Shown here: in pieces, positions 8,454-16,764 of the stretch
How positions within the stretch are numbered: position 1 is the stretch's first letter
Layout: the number at the start of each line of letters is the position of its first letter
NCBI GenBank assembly: GCA_002383285.1
Contig: DFXU01000079.1
Span: forward strand, 1 to 27,500
Direction: 5' to 3'
DNA: 27,500 nucleotides
Source of the DNA: Caryophanales bacterium UBA4100
GTDB lineage: Bacteria > Bacillota > Bacilli > Paenibacillales > UBA4045
Made by a program: the position numbers and the translations under genes
Notes under the pieces: model-generated
Seen by the model: only the letters and a program-made list of their open reading frames with translations
Databases searched by the model: none
Told to the model about the DNA's origin: nothing

Positions 8454-8655
8454 TCAGCGTTACTACACTCTGTAAATTCGTTAAATCACCCTAAAATCCA
8501 GAATGTTTTCCAACAGCGCAAGTTTCAGCGATATAGCACAGTCTAGACGGTATAGTAGCGCGGAAACTTGCGTTATTCACCCATAAACGTTACATTTCAG
8601 TAGAATTACATACATATTCACGGTACTACTGCGCCAACTACTGCGCTAATTCACA
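8454..8655. repeat. Interspersed repeat element, copy 1 (partner at 20451-20655)
   Basis: This gene-free stretch shares ordered blocks with 20451-20655. TCCAACAGCGC, TTCAGCG, TAGCGC, GAAAC and CACGGTACT occur in both, at offsets 0, 15, 47, about 54 and 110 here and 0, 15, 47, 54 and 109 in the other copy. The matching spacing makes common descent much more likely than chance. No ORF of note is present. The rest of 8298-8898 holds the promoter, a small AACGC/GCGTT hairpin near 8445-8462, an unremarkable stretch (8656-8830) and a terminator. Confidence 0.65.
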
Positions 8656-8830
8656 ACCCTTGAGAAACTGGATTCATATCAACGGCTCTACGGTCCGCAT
8701 AGATGATTGGAAGTATTTATAGGCTAGGCTCTACAAATGGTTTCTACAGTTAATTTCTGGATAATGATAGAAGATAAGATACCTGTATACATCTCATTAT
8801 TGCCAACCACCAAAGCATATATATTCTTTC

Positions 8831-8880
8831 AAAAAAAGAACCAAGTCGAATACAGGAATTGTCCTGTAATCGCTCGGTTC
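8831..8880 (-). terminator. Rho-independent terminator of the seven-gene catabolic/transport cluster
   Basis: On the minus strand a long interrupted stem (GAACC...TACAGGA, loop CAAT, TCCTGTA...GGTTC) is followed by seven T. It begins 18 bases after the stop codon of the GH88/105-like gene, marking the 3' end of the cluster. Confidence 0.9.
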
Positions 8881-8898
8881 ATAGGTATACTACCTATC

Positions 8899-10503
8899 TC
8901 ATAATTCAGCTGATTTGCTGTACAATTGGGACAATGCCGCATATAACTGACCGGTCAGTCCTAGTCCCATCTGAGATAGCACGCGGTAGCCGCTTCGTTG
9001 CAGCTCTGGACCACCGGCGTTATGTTGGGCAACACCAGATAAGATGCCATCTGGCGTGAGGTATCCCGCTAACACCTGCAGAGACTTCTCCGCAATCTCA
9101 CGATAGCGTCTATCGAGCACGTCATGCTGAACGCCAAGAGCCAATGCGGTGGCGATGCCAGCTGAGCCTGAAGTATCAATCCCTGTCTCAGGTTCATGAA
9201 GAAAGTTAGACCAGAGACCGCAAGGCTGGATCCAAGATACGGCAACCTCTGCTACTCGAATGAGCTCATCCTTGAGTTCATCAACTCTAGGTAAATTTGC
9301 AAATTGTGATGTCTTGAGCTCGATGTAGGTGCGAGTTATTCCAAGCATATACCAGGCGAATGCACGTGCCCAGTTGCCGAAGGTGTGCGTATCCGACTCC
9401 TGGTGATAACGTAGGTAGACATAGCGGTCACGAGCCAAGTGATCGCGGCGAAGCAGTGCCTGTCGAACGGCCTGTTGCGCAAGATCTCTGCGGCTGTGCA
9501 ACGAGGCGATGGTCGCAAGCGGATAGGCGACGGTGTACGCCCCCTCCGCTGATACGACATCGTCATCGATAACTGCTCCATCGCCGTTCAGTCCACGCGC
9601 GTCCCAGAAGGCGACGGCTTGCTTCACCACCGGATGCTCCGGTCGGTACTTGGCGATGACCGCGAGCGGGAGTGTCGCCTCGATAGTCGTGAATGTACCG
9701 TCCGCCTTGCGACCATGAAGGTCCTCGTAGAGCAGTCGACCCTGTGAGTCCAGATACTGCGCAAGGTGCATGTCTAGAGAGGGATCAACCCGCTCCTCCC
9801 CTAACACTTGTCGGAGTGCATACATGCCGTCGAGTACACAGCCCTCCATCCATCCGAATGGCTGCAAGGACGACAGCGAGGCCAATGTATTCATCGCAGC
9901 TGCTAGTGTACGTTCGAGCTTGGTCGTGTCAGCAGCGCGCTTATTACCAGACCCACTATCGCCACTTGCCGTGCTTGTCTCCCCATTCCCCTGTACAAGC
10001 AGATGCGGCGAGAACAACCGACGTACGACGTCACCACCCTGCTCAACGAAAATCCAGAGTGGCTGCTCACCACCGTCCACGTGTAGACTAACTCCTTCAC
10101 GAAGCACGGCTTTAGCCTGTTGTGGGCTTAGCACGATCTCATAAGGCTGAAACACATAGGCAAAGCGTATGTCGAATCGCCCAATTAGCTCACTCGTGCT
10201 AAGTAAGCGCACCTCCACAAACTGTGCCTCACGATAATCAAGTGCTACTGTAATTCGTAGATAACAATCGGTTTCAATCTCAGGATTCTCGGGATTCTGG
10301 GAAGTCTCGGAAGTCTCCGAAAACTCACCACTCGCATTAGCGTCACTCTCGATCCCCGACCACTTGAGGTGTAACCCCTCTCCCACTCCACCCAGCTGCA
10401 CAGCCATCCACCCTTGCGGCAGCCGCTTACCTTCTGGTAAGCTCGATTCTATTGACTTCACTACCCGAGCTGAATAATAGCGAGGGCTCTGCATACTCAT
10501 CAC
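8899..10503 (-). CDS. GH88/GH105-like (alpha/alpha)6-barrel glycoside hydrolase, cytoplasmic
   Basis: The 534-aa protein has no signal peptide. The part after about residue 195 carries six-hairpin glycosidase features seen in GH88/GH105 unsaturated uronidases: GWMEGCVLDGMYAL, AEGAYTVAYPLATIASL, HTFGNWARAFAWYMLGI and GLWSNFLHEPETGIDTSGSAG. These families hydrate delta-4,5-unsaturated uronic acids at oligosaccharide ends. The catalytic Asp cannot be assigned safely by eye. The N-terminal 190 residues form a beta-rich domain with two low-complexity inserts (about 52-76, Ser/Glu/Pro-rich; about 172-190, Gly/Ser/Thr-rich). Base composition is more GC-rich than neighbours, especially 9400-10100. 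A GTG at 10503 overlaps the regulator's TAG by one base; ATGs at 10500 and 10494 are alternatives. Last gene of the cluster. Confidence 0.75.
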   Translation of the reverse strand: MMSMQSPRYYSARVVKSIESSLPEGKRLPQGWMAVQLGGVGEGLHLKWSGIESDANASGEFSETSETSQNPENPEIETDCYLRITVALDYREAQFVEVRLLSTSELIGRFDIRFAYVFQPYEIVLSPQQAKAVLREGVSLHVDGGEQPLWIFVEQGGDVVRRLFSPHLLVQGNGETSTASGDSGSGNKRAADTTKLERTLAAAMNTLASLSSLQPFGWMEGCVLDGMYALRQVLGEERVDPSLDMHLAQYLDSQGRLLYEDLHGRKADGTFTTIEATLPLAVIAKYRPEHPVVKQAVAFWDARGLNGDGAVIDDDVVSAEGAYTVAYPLATIASLHSRRDLAQQAVRQALLRRDHLARDRYVYLRYHQESDTHTFGNWARAFAWYMLGITRTYIELKTSQFANLPRVDELKDELIRVAEVAVSWIQPCGLWSNFLHEPETGIDTSGSAGIATALALGVQHDVLDRRYREIAEKSLQVLAGYLTPDGILSGVAQHNAGGPELQRSGYRVLSQMGLGLTGQLYAALSQLYSKSAEL

Positions 10504-12839
10504 TAATCGCCTACTCTCCTATTAAATTGATCTCTATACTGACTTGGTGTAACTTTGACAATTTTCTTAAAATTTCGATTAAAATTCGAGGCTGTACTAT
10601 AACGAAGCTTCTCCGCGATATCTGAAATCTTCATATCTGTATCCTTCAACCATTTCTTGGACACCTCAATCCGATATTCGGACAGGTATTCCGTAAAATT
10701 AATACCCGTATCCTTCTTGAATACCCGACTGATATAGCTGGGATGATAATTCAATCTAGCAGCGAACAGCTCGATACTGAGATCCTGATCATAATTCTGC
10801 TGAATCTCATCTATGATTTCCTTGGAGATATTGACCGCTTGCTTCTTCTGACGATCCTCTATCCATCCCATTAACGGTTGTAGAATCTCCTTCTCGAACC
10901 AGTCCTGAATTTGTTCAGGGGCATGAATCCTCTGAAGAATATCCGATGTATAAATGTTCTTATCGAATACCTCCTGTACCGATGAGCCCGCATCCTGAAC
11001 AATCCCCATTAGATTGTTGAACAGTCGGCCTAGGAAGGTCTGATAATCATAATGATTCACCTGATTCTCATAGAACCGTTCGATGAACCTGCTTAATCCC
11101 TCAGTTGCCTGCACATAATCGAGTTGCCTAACCGCCTCTAGAATCTTGAACTCCAATTCTCGCGGATAACGGAAGTTCTGCTGAGCATCCGTCTGGACCT
11201 CATCAATGAACAGAATCGATTCCTGTCCCAGCCTAGTACGATACGCGAGTGCATCCAAGCTTTCCTGGTGTGCTAGCGGAGCATCAACGAAATCATGATA
11301 ATTCCTGCTAATTCCAATACTTACCTTCAGCTTTAGATAGTCCTTCACATGCTTCCGAATGCTCTCAGTCTGGTTATACACCTGCACACGGAACGGAATT
11401 TCCCCATCCATTGGCGCCCCGATAAATAACAACAGACTCTGATTGTGTATAACCGGGCTAAGTCTCATCCCGCTTGGAATTATCTCCTCTACCATGTTAT
11501 GAATCGCATATAACAGCAAATCCAGATCCGTATCGGCATATTGTGTCTCTTCCAATGTATCAATTTGCAGAGCGATTAAGCACCATTGCTCCCAATCTAC
11601 GGGATAGTTATACTTCTCTAGATTATCCTCTAGCTCATCTGATTTGATAGAGCCGAGCAATATTTTGTACACATAGAATTCTCTTGCTTGCCTATTCAAG
11701 CTCTCGACTTGACCCGCCAATCTCGTCTGCGACTTCGCCATATCGATCACCTGATCACCAATAAAGCTCAGCTCGTTGCCCGCGTGCTTCGCTTCTGGCT
11801 TCATGAATCTATAGATACGATTGATCGGTGAGTACATCCTTAAGGAGACGACGAGCGAGGTGATCACGACCAGCACGATTAGAATCGCAACAGACATGAT
11901 GGTATACACCTTAATCTTGTCCGATTCCACAGTCAGGCTTTCCAATGGTGTCAGCGAGATATAGGTCCAATTATTATACAGCGACCGATTATAGATCACC
12001 GCAACCTTCACATCATCAATCTTATTCGAGAATACACCCTCCGCATCCTGCCTATTCAGCAGCTGCTGATAATAAGCCTGATCTCGCACATTCGTGCCGA
12101 TCTGCTCCGTATTCGGGTGGAACAGAATATTCCCCTCCGCATCCAGCACAATCATCGCACCTAGCTGCCCGCCGCCTGTTAATCGCTTACCAAGCTCAGT
12201 CATTGGCACATTAACCGTCACCAGCCCGTAGGGATCCGAGGAGTTGAGTGGGACATGCTTAATCAGCTTCAGATTGTATTCCAATTCCTGATCCTGGGTC
12301 AGCTTCCAGTAGGAACGCAGCTGATCATCTCGATAAGAGGTAAGTTGCTCCTTCAATTGATGCAGATACTCGTCATGCTCGTCGGAGCTTCGATCCTTCA
12401 TCGGATAAACCGCTCCGTCCTCCACTAGCCAATCCTGACGAAAGCTGATCATGTGTACGTTATGAATGCCCAGCTCGAACACTTGAATCTGAACAAGCTT
12501 ATAGATTAAGCTGTCGAACAGCTTCTTATTCTCATATTCATAGGGAAGATCCAGCACCGAAGGCACAGAAACCACATTCGTGGTCACGGGTCCTCCAATC
12601 ATCTGGGTAGTGAGAGTATCGATCGTCTTCAGATGAGACTCGACCTGCTCCTTATTCTGCTGCAGGATCAGCCGATTGCCGGTTGTAACCTCTTCCTCAA
12701 CAATATCTGCAGACTTATGGTAGGATAAGTAACCCAGCAGCAAGAGCGGCAGTATCCCTATAATACAGCTAATAAGGACCAAGCTCTTAAAGAAGCTCGA
12801 GGTCTTCAATCGTCCCATGTTCTTCTCCCACCTCACCAT
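10503..12839 (-). CDS. Membrane-bound AraC-family regulator with extracellular dCache-like sensor
   Basis: This 778-aa protein has TM helix 1 at about 17-38, an extracellular region of about 270 residues, and TM helix 2 at about 312-333. A cytoplasmic middle region follows, and a C-terminal AraC/XylS DNA-binding domain (about 670-775) with two HTH motifs: LSIELFAARLNYHPSYISRV and KISDIAEKLRYSTASNFNRN. The outer region has the double-Cache pattern, including GAMIVLDAEGNILFHPNTEQIG. In Paenibacillus-type bacteria such proteins sit beside LipO/LplB/YtcP importers and are thought to sense the imported sugar or the loaded binding protein. It lies between the solute-binding protein and the GH gene, in the same direction, and probably controls the cluster. 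The ATG at 12839 and that at 12818 are both possible starts. Confidence 0.92.
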   Translation of the reverse strand: MVRWEKNMGRLKTSSFFKSLVLISCIIGILPLLLLGYLSYHKSADIVEEEVTTGNRLILQQNKEQVESHLKTIDTLTTQMIGGPVTTNVVSVPSVLDLPYEYENKKLFDSLIYKLVQIQVFELGIHNVHMISFRQDWLVEDGAVYPMKDRSSDEHDEYLHQLKEQLTSYRDDQLRSYWKLTQDQELEYNLKLIKHVPLNSSDPYGLVTVNVPMTELGKRLTGGGQLGAMIVLDAEGNILFHPNTEQIGTNVRDQAYYQQLLNRQDAEGVFSNKIDDVKVAVIYNRSLYNNWTYISLTPLESLTVESDKIKVYTIMSVAILIVLVVITSLVVSLRMYSPINRIYRFMKPEAKHAGNELSFIGDQVIDMAKSQTRLAGQVESLNRQAREFYVYKILLGSIKSDELEDNLEKYNYPVDWEQWCLIALQIDTLEETQYADTDLDLLLYAIHNMVEEIIPSGMRLSPVIHNQSLLLFIGAPMDGEIPFRVQVYNQTESIRKHVKDYLKLKVSIGISRNYHDFVDAPLAHQESLDALAYRTRLGQESILFIDEVQTDAQQNFRYPRELEFKILEAVRQLDYVQATEGLSRFIERFYENQVNHYDYQTFLGRLFNNLMGIVQDAGSSVQEVFDKNIYTSDILQRIHAPEQIQDWFEKEILQPLMGWIEDRQKKQAVNISKEIIDEIQQNYDQDLSIELFAARLNYHPSYISRVFKKDTGINFTEYLSEYRIEVSKKWLKDTDMKISDIAEKLRYSTASNFNRNFKKIVKVTPSQYRDQFNRRVGD

Positions 12840-12900
12840 GATGTTCCTTACTTATCGTCCAGGTATCTTAACAACCAGCTTTTGCAGATAACAATAGCAT

Positions 12901-12933
12901 GGAGGGATTGCTTCCTAATGCCGCAATCCCCCC
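12901..12933 (-). other. Stem-loop between solute-binding protein gene and regulator gene
   Basis: GGAGGGATTGC pairs with GCAATCCCCCC around an eleven-base loop, 11 bases after the binding-protein stop. There is no T-run, so it is not a normal terminator. Hairpins in this position often protect the binding-protein mRNA and lower downstream expression; that role is inference. Confidence 0.55.
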
Positions 12934-12943
12934 GAGCTATTCA

Positions 12944-14458
12944 TTATTTATTCTTGTAAAGCTCGGCAAATTCCTCAGCGACCTTGGCACCGCCAGCCTT
13001 CTTCCATTCCTCAACAGCTGCATCAAGCCCAGCGGTATCGATCTTACCTAGTACATATTGAATTTTCGCGTCGGTGAGAATCGTCTTCAGCTGTTCGCTC
13101 TTCTCGGTTTCTGTTGGTGAGATCAATCCGTTAGATGGATCAGCTACACTTACAGCAGCATGCTCTTCCATTCTGGATTTCAGCATAACGTTGGTTTCAG
13201 AATCCCCTGGAGGATACATGGCCGCATTGTTCACGATTAGATTCTTCAGATCATCGATATTGAATTTCTCTTCACTGGCCTTCGATTCATTCTCATTAAC
13301 CAGCTTCGTGAATGCCTCCGATGCCTCTGGGCTGTTCTGCGTGTCGAAGTAGCGGAGCACTTGTCTTAATTCATCCTCCGTCTTCACGCTCGTCTTCGGA
13401 ATCATTGCTCCACCCCAATGACCTTGGCCGGAGAACGATTTGTTCTCAATAGGATGGCCAGCCGTTAGGTCGAAGAAGTTCTTGGTCTCTTCCATCTGGA
13501 AGTAGTAGTAAGGAACGACCGCGTCAAGCGCTTCGATGCTAGCACCAACCTTGTTATTGTACAGATCCTTCCTTGCTTCATTGCGAACGACAACTGGGAA
13601 GTCACTATTAACCAAACCCTCTTCATATAGCTTCCTTACAAACGTCAAGCCCTCTCTATACTCCGCAGTTTCCAAATCCTTAACGAATTTACCGTCCTCC
13701 ACCTTCCAATTGTTCGGAGCTCCGTGCCAGGCGAAGATATCTGGAGGAATGGCACCTTCATAGAACATAATCCCATAAGTATCATCTTCACCATTGCCGT
13801 CAGGATCTTGCTCCTTGAAGGCCTTGATCACATTATAGAATTCATCGATCGTCGTAGGTAGCTCTAAATTCACCTTCTTCAGCCAGTCCTCACGAATGAT
13901 TAACCCATTGCGTACAAGCGGCCGTGGACGAGGAATAACATACATCTTCCCATCAATCGCTAAATTCTTCATCACCTGCTCATCGAAGGCTCCCAAATTC
14001 GAGAATTCATCCAAATAAGGACTAAGCTCCCAGAACATGCCGGATGAAATTCCATTTAGAATGGAGGTCGTGAATGGATTCTCGACCATGATCACCTGCG
14101 GCATCTCACCCGAGGTCATCGTCACATTGAGCTTCTCGTTATATACATTGAAAGGGACCCACGTGATATCCAAATCCGCGCCCGAGATTCGCTCGGTCTC
14201 TGTAACGACTGCTCCGTCATCCTTAGGAGCTGTGTTCGAGAGATAGGCGTTTAAGATAGATACCTTAACAATTTGCGGAATCTCGGCCTTCTCTGTGTCT
14301 TCCGATTGTCCGACCTTCTCCGGCGTCGATGTCGAATCGTTGCCTTCCTTATTCCCCTTTGACTCATTCGATGTACCGCAGGCTGACAGAATCACTGTCA
14401 ACGCCAGCAATAAGCTGAGCGTTAGTACCCACATTCTTGACCCGATTGTTCGATTCAC
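12944..14458 (-). CDS. Lipoprotein extracellular solute-binding protein of a CUT1-type carbohydrate importer (LipO-like)
   Basis: The 504-aa product starts with a lipoprotein signal (LLALTVILSAC, lipobox Cys at residue 27), followed by a Ser/Glu/Thr linker. The body has the family 1 solute-binding pattern, including EQDPDGNGEDDTYGIMF, typical of LipO-type binding proteins. Such proteins capture oligosaccharides outside the membrane and deliver them to LplB/YtcP-type permeases, encoded two genes upstream. The start is GTG, seven bases after GAGGAGG. The gene is separated from the Rieske gene by 75 bases that contain a candidate internal promoter, consistent with extra expression of the binding protein. 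The ligand cannot be told from sequence; neighbours suggest a uronate- or aromatic-bearing saccharide. Confidence 0.93.
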   Translation of the reverse strand: MNRTIGSRMWVLTLSLLLALTVILSACGTSNESKGNKEGNDSTSTPEKVGQSEDTEKAEIPQIVKVSILNAYLSNTAPKDDGAVVTETERISGADLDITWVPFNVYNEKLNVTMTSGEMPQVIMVENPFTTSILNGISSGMFWELSPYLDEFSNLGAFDEQVMKNLAIDGKMYVIPRPRPLVRNGLIIREDWLKKVNLELPTTIDEFYNVIKAFKEQDPDGNGEDDTYGIMFYEGAIPPDIFAWHGAPNNWKVEDGKFVKDLETAEYREGLTFVRKLYEEGLVNSDFPVVVRNEARKDLYNNKVGASIEALDAVVPYYYFQMEETKNFFDLTAGHPIENKSFSGQGHWGGAMIPKTSVKTEDELRQVLRYFDTQNSPEASEAFTKLVNENESKASEEKFNIDDLKNLIVNNAAMYPPGDSETNVMLKSRMEEHAAVSVADPSNGLISPTETEKSEQLKTILTDAKIQYVLGKIDTAGLDAAVEEWKKAGGAKVAEEFAELYKNK

Positions 14459-14484
14459 ACATATTCCTCCTCGTGTCTTTCTTA

Positions 14485-14513
14485 ATTATATCAAAAGATG
14501 ATTACGCATAAAA
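14485..14513 (-). promoter_or_regulatory. Candidate internal promoter for the solute-binding protein gene
   Basis: On the minus strand a perfect -10 TATAAT (14485-14490) is preceded at 17 bases by TTTTAT (14508-14513), a weak -35. The -35 overlaps a small ACGC/GCGT hairpin. It lies 27 bases before the GTG start. Confidence 0.45.
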
Positions 14514-14533
14514 AGCGTCTCCATCGATTAATC

Positions 14534-14929
14534 TCATAACCAGACATAGATATCCTCTGTGAGCGTCTCGAGCTCACCCTTCTCCAGATTCTCGCGCCCA
14601 TCCTCAGGGTTCTCAAGCTTACCTCGTCTTAGCTTGACTGATGGATCTACGAGATGCTCACCAGTAATTAGGTCAAACTCCCAGCCATGCCATGGGCAAC
14701 GCAGAATCTCATCCTCACGGCCCAGCTTGTATTCATATACATTCGATGGCAGGCGAGTGCTGGTTATCGCCCCCTTACATACTGGAGCGCCGAAGTGTGG
14801 ACACACATTGCGCCATGCATAAAATTCACCCTGCACCTTAAAAATCCCGAATTCGATTCCTCTCACGCTTACAAGCTTGCAAGCACCCTCGATAATCTCA
14901 TCCTTCCTCGCTACCCAATACTTCTCCAC
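14534..14929 (-). CDS. Rieske-type [2Fe-2S] ferredoxin
   Basis: The 131-aa protein carries the two Rieske half-motifs: C43-P-H45 in NVCPHFGAPVC and C78-P-W-H81 in LRCPWHGWEFDLITGE. Two Cys and two His would hold a [2Fe-2S] cluster. The spacing between the half-motifs is about 32 residues, longer than the usual 16-18, because of an insert (TSTRLPSNVYEYKLGREDE). Stand-alone Rieske proteins pass electrons to oxygenases or reductases, but no oxygenase alpha subunit or reductase is encoded in this window. A GTG start follows AGGAGG at seven bases, 18 bases after the YtcP-type permease gene. Proteins of this type beside Amidohydro_2 genes are familiar to me from other genomes, but I could not check that here. 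Confidence 0.92.
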   Translation of the reverse strand: MEKYWVARKDEIIEGACKLVSVRGIEFGIFKVQGEFYAWRNVCPHFGAPVCKGAITSTRLPSNVYEYKLGREDEILRCPWHGWEFDLITGEHLVDPSVKLRRGKLENPEDGRENLEKGELETLTEDIYVWL

Positions 14930-14947
14930 TGACCTTCCTCCTATCTA

Positions 14948-15862
14948 TCATCCCTTAACTGATCCCAAGAGAACTCCCTTAGCAAAGTGCTTCTGCAGGA
15001 ACGGATACACCATCAAGATAGGGAAGGTTGCCACTGTAATGACGGCCATCTTCACCGTATCCGGAGGAATTGATTGCTCACCCTCCACCACGCCCTGCTC
15101 CACAAATCCAGCTTGAGAGACCATGACGATCTGTCTTAGTAATACTTGTATGGGCCACTTCTCTGTATCATTGATATAGAGAATGGCGTGCATATAGGTG
15201 TTCCATTGGAATACCGCGTAGAATAATGTCAATGTTGCAAGCGCAGGCATAGATAGCGGTATCATAATCCGCAATAGCATACGCAAATCCCCGCAGCCAT
15301 CCATCTTCGCTGATTCCTCAATCTCGTCCGGCAGGTTCTTGAAGAAGTTAATTAAGATAATTAGATAGAATGGGATAATCGCTCTTGGCAGCATCAATGA
15401 CCAATAGCTATCCAACAATCCTAACTCCTTGACGATCAGATAATCTGGAATGAGTCCCCCCTGGAAAATAATCGTGAATACGATCAGGAACATGATCGGC
15501 TTACGAAAGTACATTCTTCTTCTGGATAAGGAATAAGCCGTTAAGGATGTAAACGCTAGACAGATCAACGTACCGAATACAGTGATGAATATAGTGATCC
15601 CCAAGCTCTTCGGCAGGGCGTTGGTGGTAAAGATGTATGAGTACGCCTTCAAGGAGAACTCTGTTGGGAACAGCAAGAAACTTGATTGATTGTATGCAGC
15701 GGCCGAGGCGAACGAGCTTGCGATAACATGAATGAATGGCACAATGGTGATAAGTGAGAACAGAACGAGCAATGTTCCATTGGTCCAATCGAAGATGCGA
15801 CTTCCTATGCTTCTGTCCACCATTAGAAGATGCCCTCCTCTCCCGATTTCTTGGCCAGCCAA
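14948..15862 (-). CDS. Carbohydrate ABC transporter permease, YtcP/MalG type
   Basis: The open frame gives 304 aa with six hydrophobic segments and the EAA loop EIEESAKMDGCGDLRMLLRI that contacts the ATPase. It is the second permease of a CUT1-type importer and ends in the family-typical FLQKHFAKGVLLGSVKG. The best start is the ATG at 15823 (MVDRSIGSRIFDW), which forms a TAATG overlap with the stop of the LplB-type gene and has GAGGAGG ten bases upstream. The longer frame from 15862 would overlap that gene by 40 bases. No ATPase gene is present. Firmicute importers of this class commonly share one MsmX-type ATPase encoded elsewhere. Confidence 0.93.
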   Translation of the reverse strand: MAGQEIGRGGHLLMVDRSIGSRIFDWTNGTLLVLFSLITIVPFIHVIASSFASAAAYNQSSFLLFPTEFSLKAYSYIFTTNALPKSLGITIFITVFGTLICLAFTSLTAYSLSRRRMYFRKPIMFLIVFTIIFQGGLIPDYLIVKELGLLDSYWSLMLPRAIIPFYLIILINFFKNLPDEIEESAKMDGCGDLRMLLRIMIPLSMPALATLTLFYAVFQWNTYMHAILYINDTEKWPIQVLLRQIVMVSQAGFVEQGVVEGEQSIPPDTVKMAVITVATFPILMVYPFLQKHFAKGVLLGSVKG

Positions 15863-16764
15863 TTAGCGAACATCACTAGTACGAGTCCGACTAGTCCCTT
15901 GAATAGACCAACCGCTGTTGCATAGCTGAGCTGACCGTTGATCAATCCAACTCGGTATACATAGGTATCGAATACCTCGCCAACCTCACGATTGAGCGCA
16001 TTGAGGAGCACATATACATGCTCAAAGCTCAGATCCAATACATCACTCAGCTTCAGCAGCAATAGAATAACAATCGTGGCACGGATACCTGGTAATGTAA
16101 TATGCCAAATCTGGCGCATCCGATTAGCACCATCCATCCGAGCAGCCTCATATAGCTCAGGTCCAATTCCAGCGAGTGCTGCAAGATAGATCACCGTACC
16201 CCATCCGCTGTCTCTCCAGATCACCTGCAGAATGTACATTGGACGGAACCAATCCATATCCATCATGAATGAGAATTTCGAGAATCCCCATGATGACAGC
16301 AGATTCTGGAACAAGCCGTCCTGAGATTCGAAGATAACGAAGAACATCGATACAACAACTACCCAGGACATAAAGTGGGGTACATAGATCAGCGTCTGTA
16401 TCGATCGCTTGAACCATTGCAGCCTTAGCTCATTAAGCATTAATGCCAAGATGATCGGCGCAGGAAAGCCGAGCGCTAAGTTATAAACAGACAGCATGAG
16501 CGTGTTGCGCAGCAGCTTGAAGAAGTCAGGATCCTCGAACAGTCTATAAAAGTGTTTGAACCCTACCCAGTCGCTCCCCAAGAATCCGGTGAAGGGGTGA
16601 TAGTCCTGGAAGGCGATAACCACTCCGCCCATCGGCAAATATTTGAACAATAGAAAGTAAAGCAGCCCTGGAAAAGCAATGATATACAACCAACGATCCC
16701 GAATAATATCCTTGCGTATCTTCCTCCAATTCAGGTGGATATGGATCATCTTCTTCACATTCAC
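15823..16764 (-). CDS. Carbohydrate ABC transporter permease, LplB type
   Basis: This 313-aa protein has six predicted membrane helices and an EAA loop at ELYEAARMDGANRMRQIWHI followed by TLPGIR. The N-terminal segment WLYIIAFPGLLYFLLFKYLP and GVVIAFQDY are hallmarks of LplB-type permeases. It forms the channel with the YtcP-type permease encoded next. The start is GTG, in a four-base GTGA overlap with the amidohydrolase stop, five bases after GGGAGGT. This means tight translational coupling of importer and hydrolase. Confidence 0.94.
   Translation of the reverse strand: MNVKKMIHIHLNWRKIRKDIIRDRWLYIIAFPGLLYFLLFKYLPMGGVVIAFQDYHPFTGFLGSDWVGFKHFYRLFEDPDFFKLLRNTLMLSVYNLALGFPAPIILALMLNELRLQWFKRSIQTLIYVPHFMSWVVVVSMFFVIFESQDGLFQNLLSSWGFSKFSFMMDMDWFRPMYILQVIWRDSGWGTVIYLAALAGIGPELYEAARMDGANRMRQIWHITLPGIRATIVILLLLKLSDVLDLSFEHVYVLLNALNREVGEVFDTYVYRVGLINGQLSYATAVGLFKGLVGLVLVMFANWLAKKSGEEGIF

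Noticed and set aside
9336..10144. Several open frames on both strands inside the GH88/105-like gene
   Set aside because: High local GC content removes stop codons; none has a ribosome site or protein-like features, and the GH frame has family motifs.
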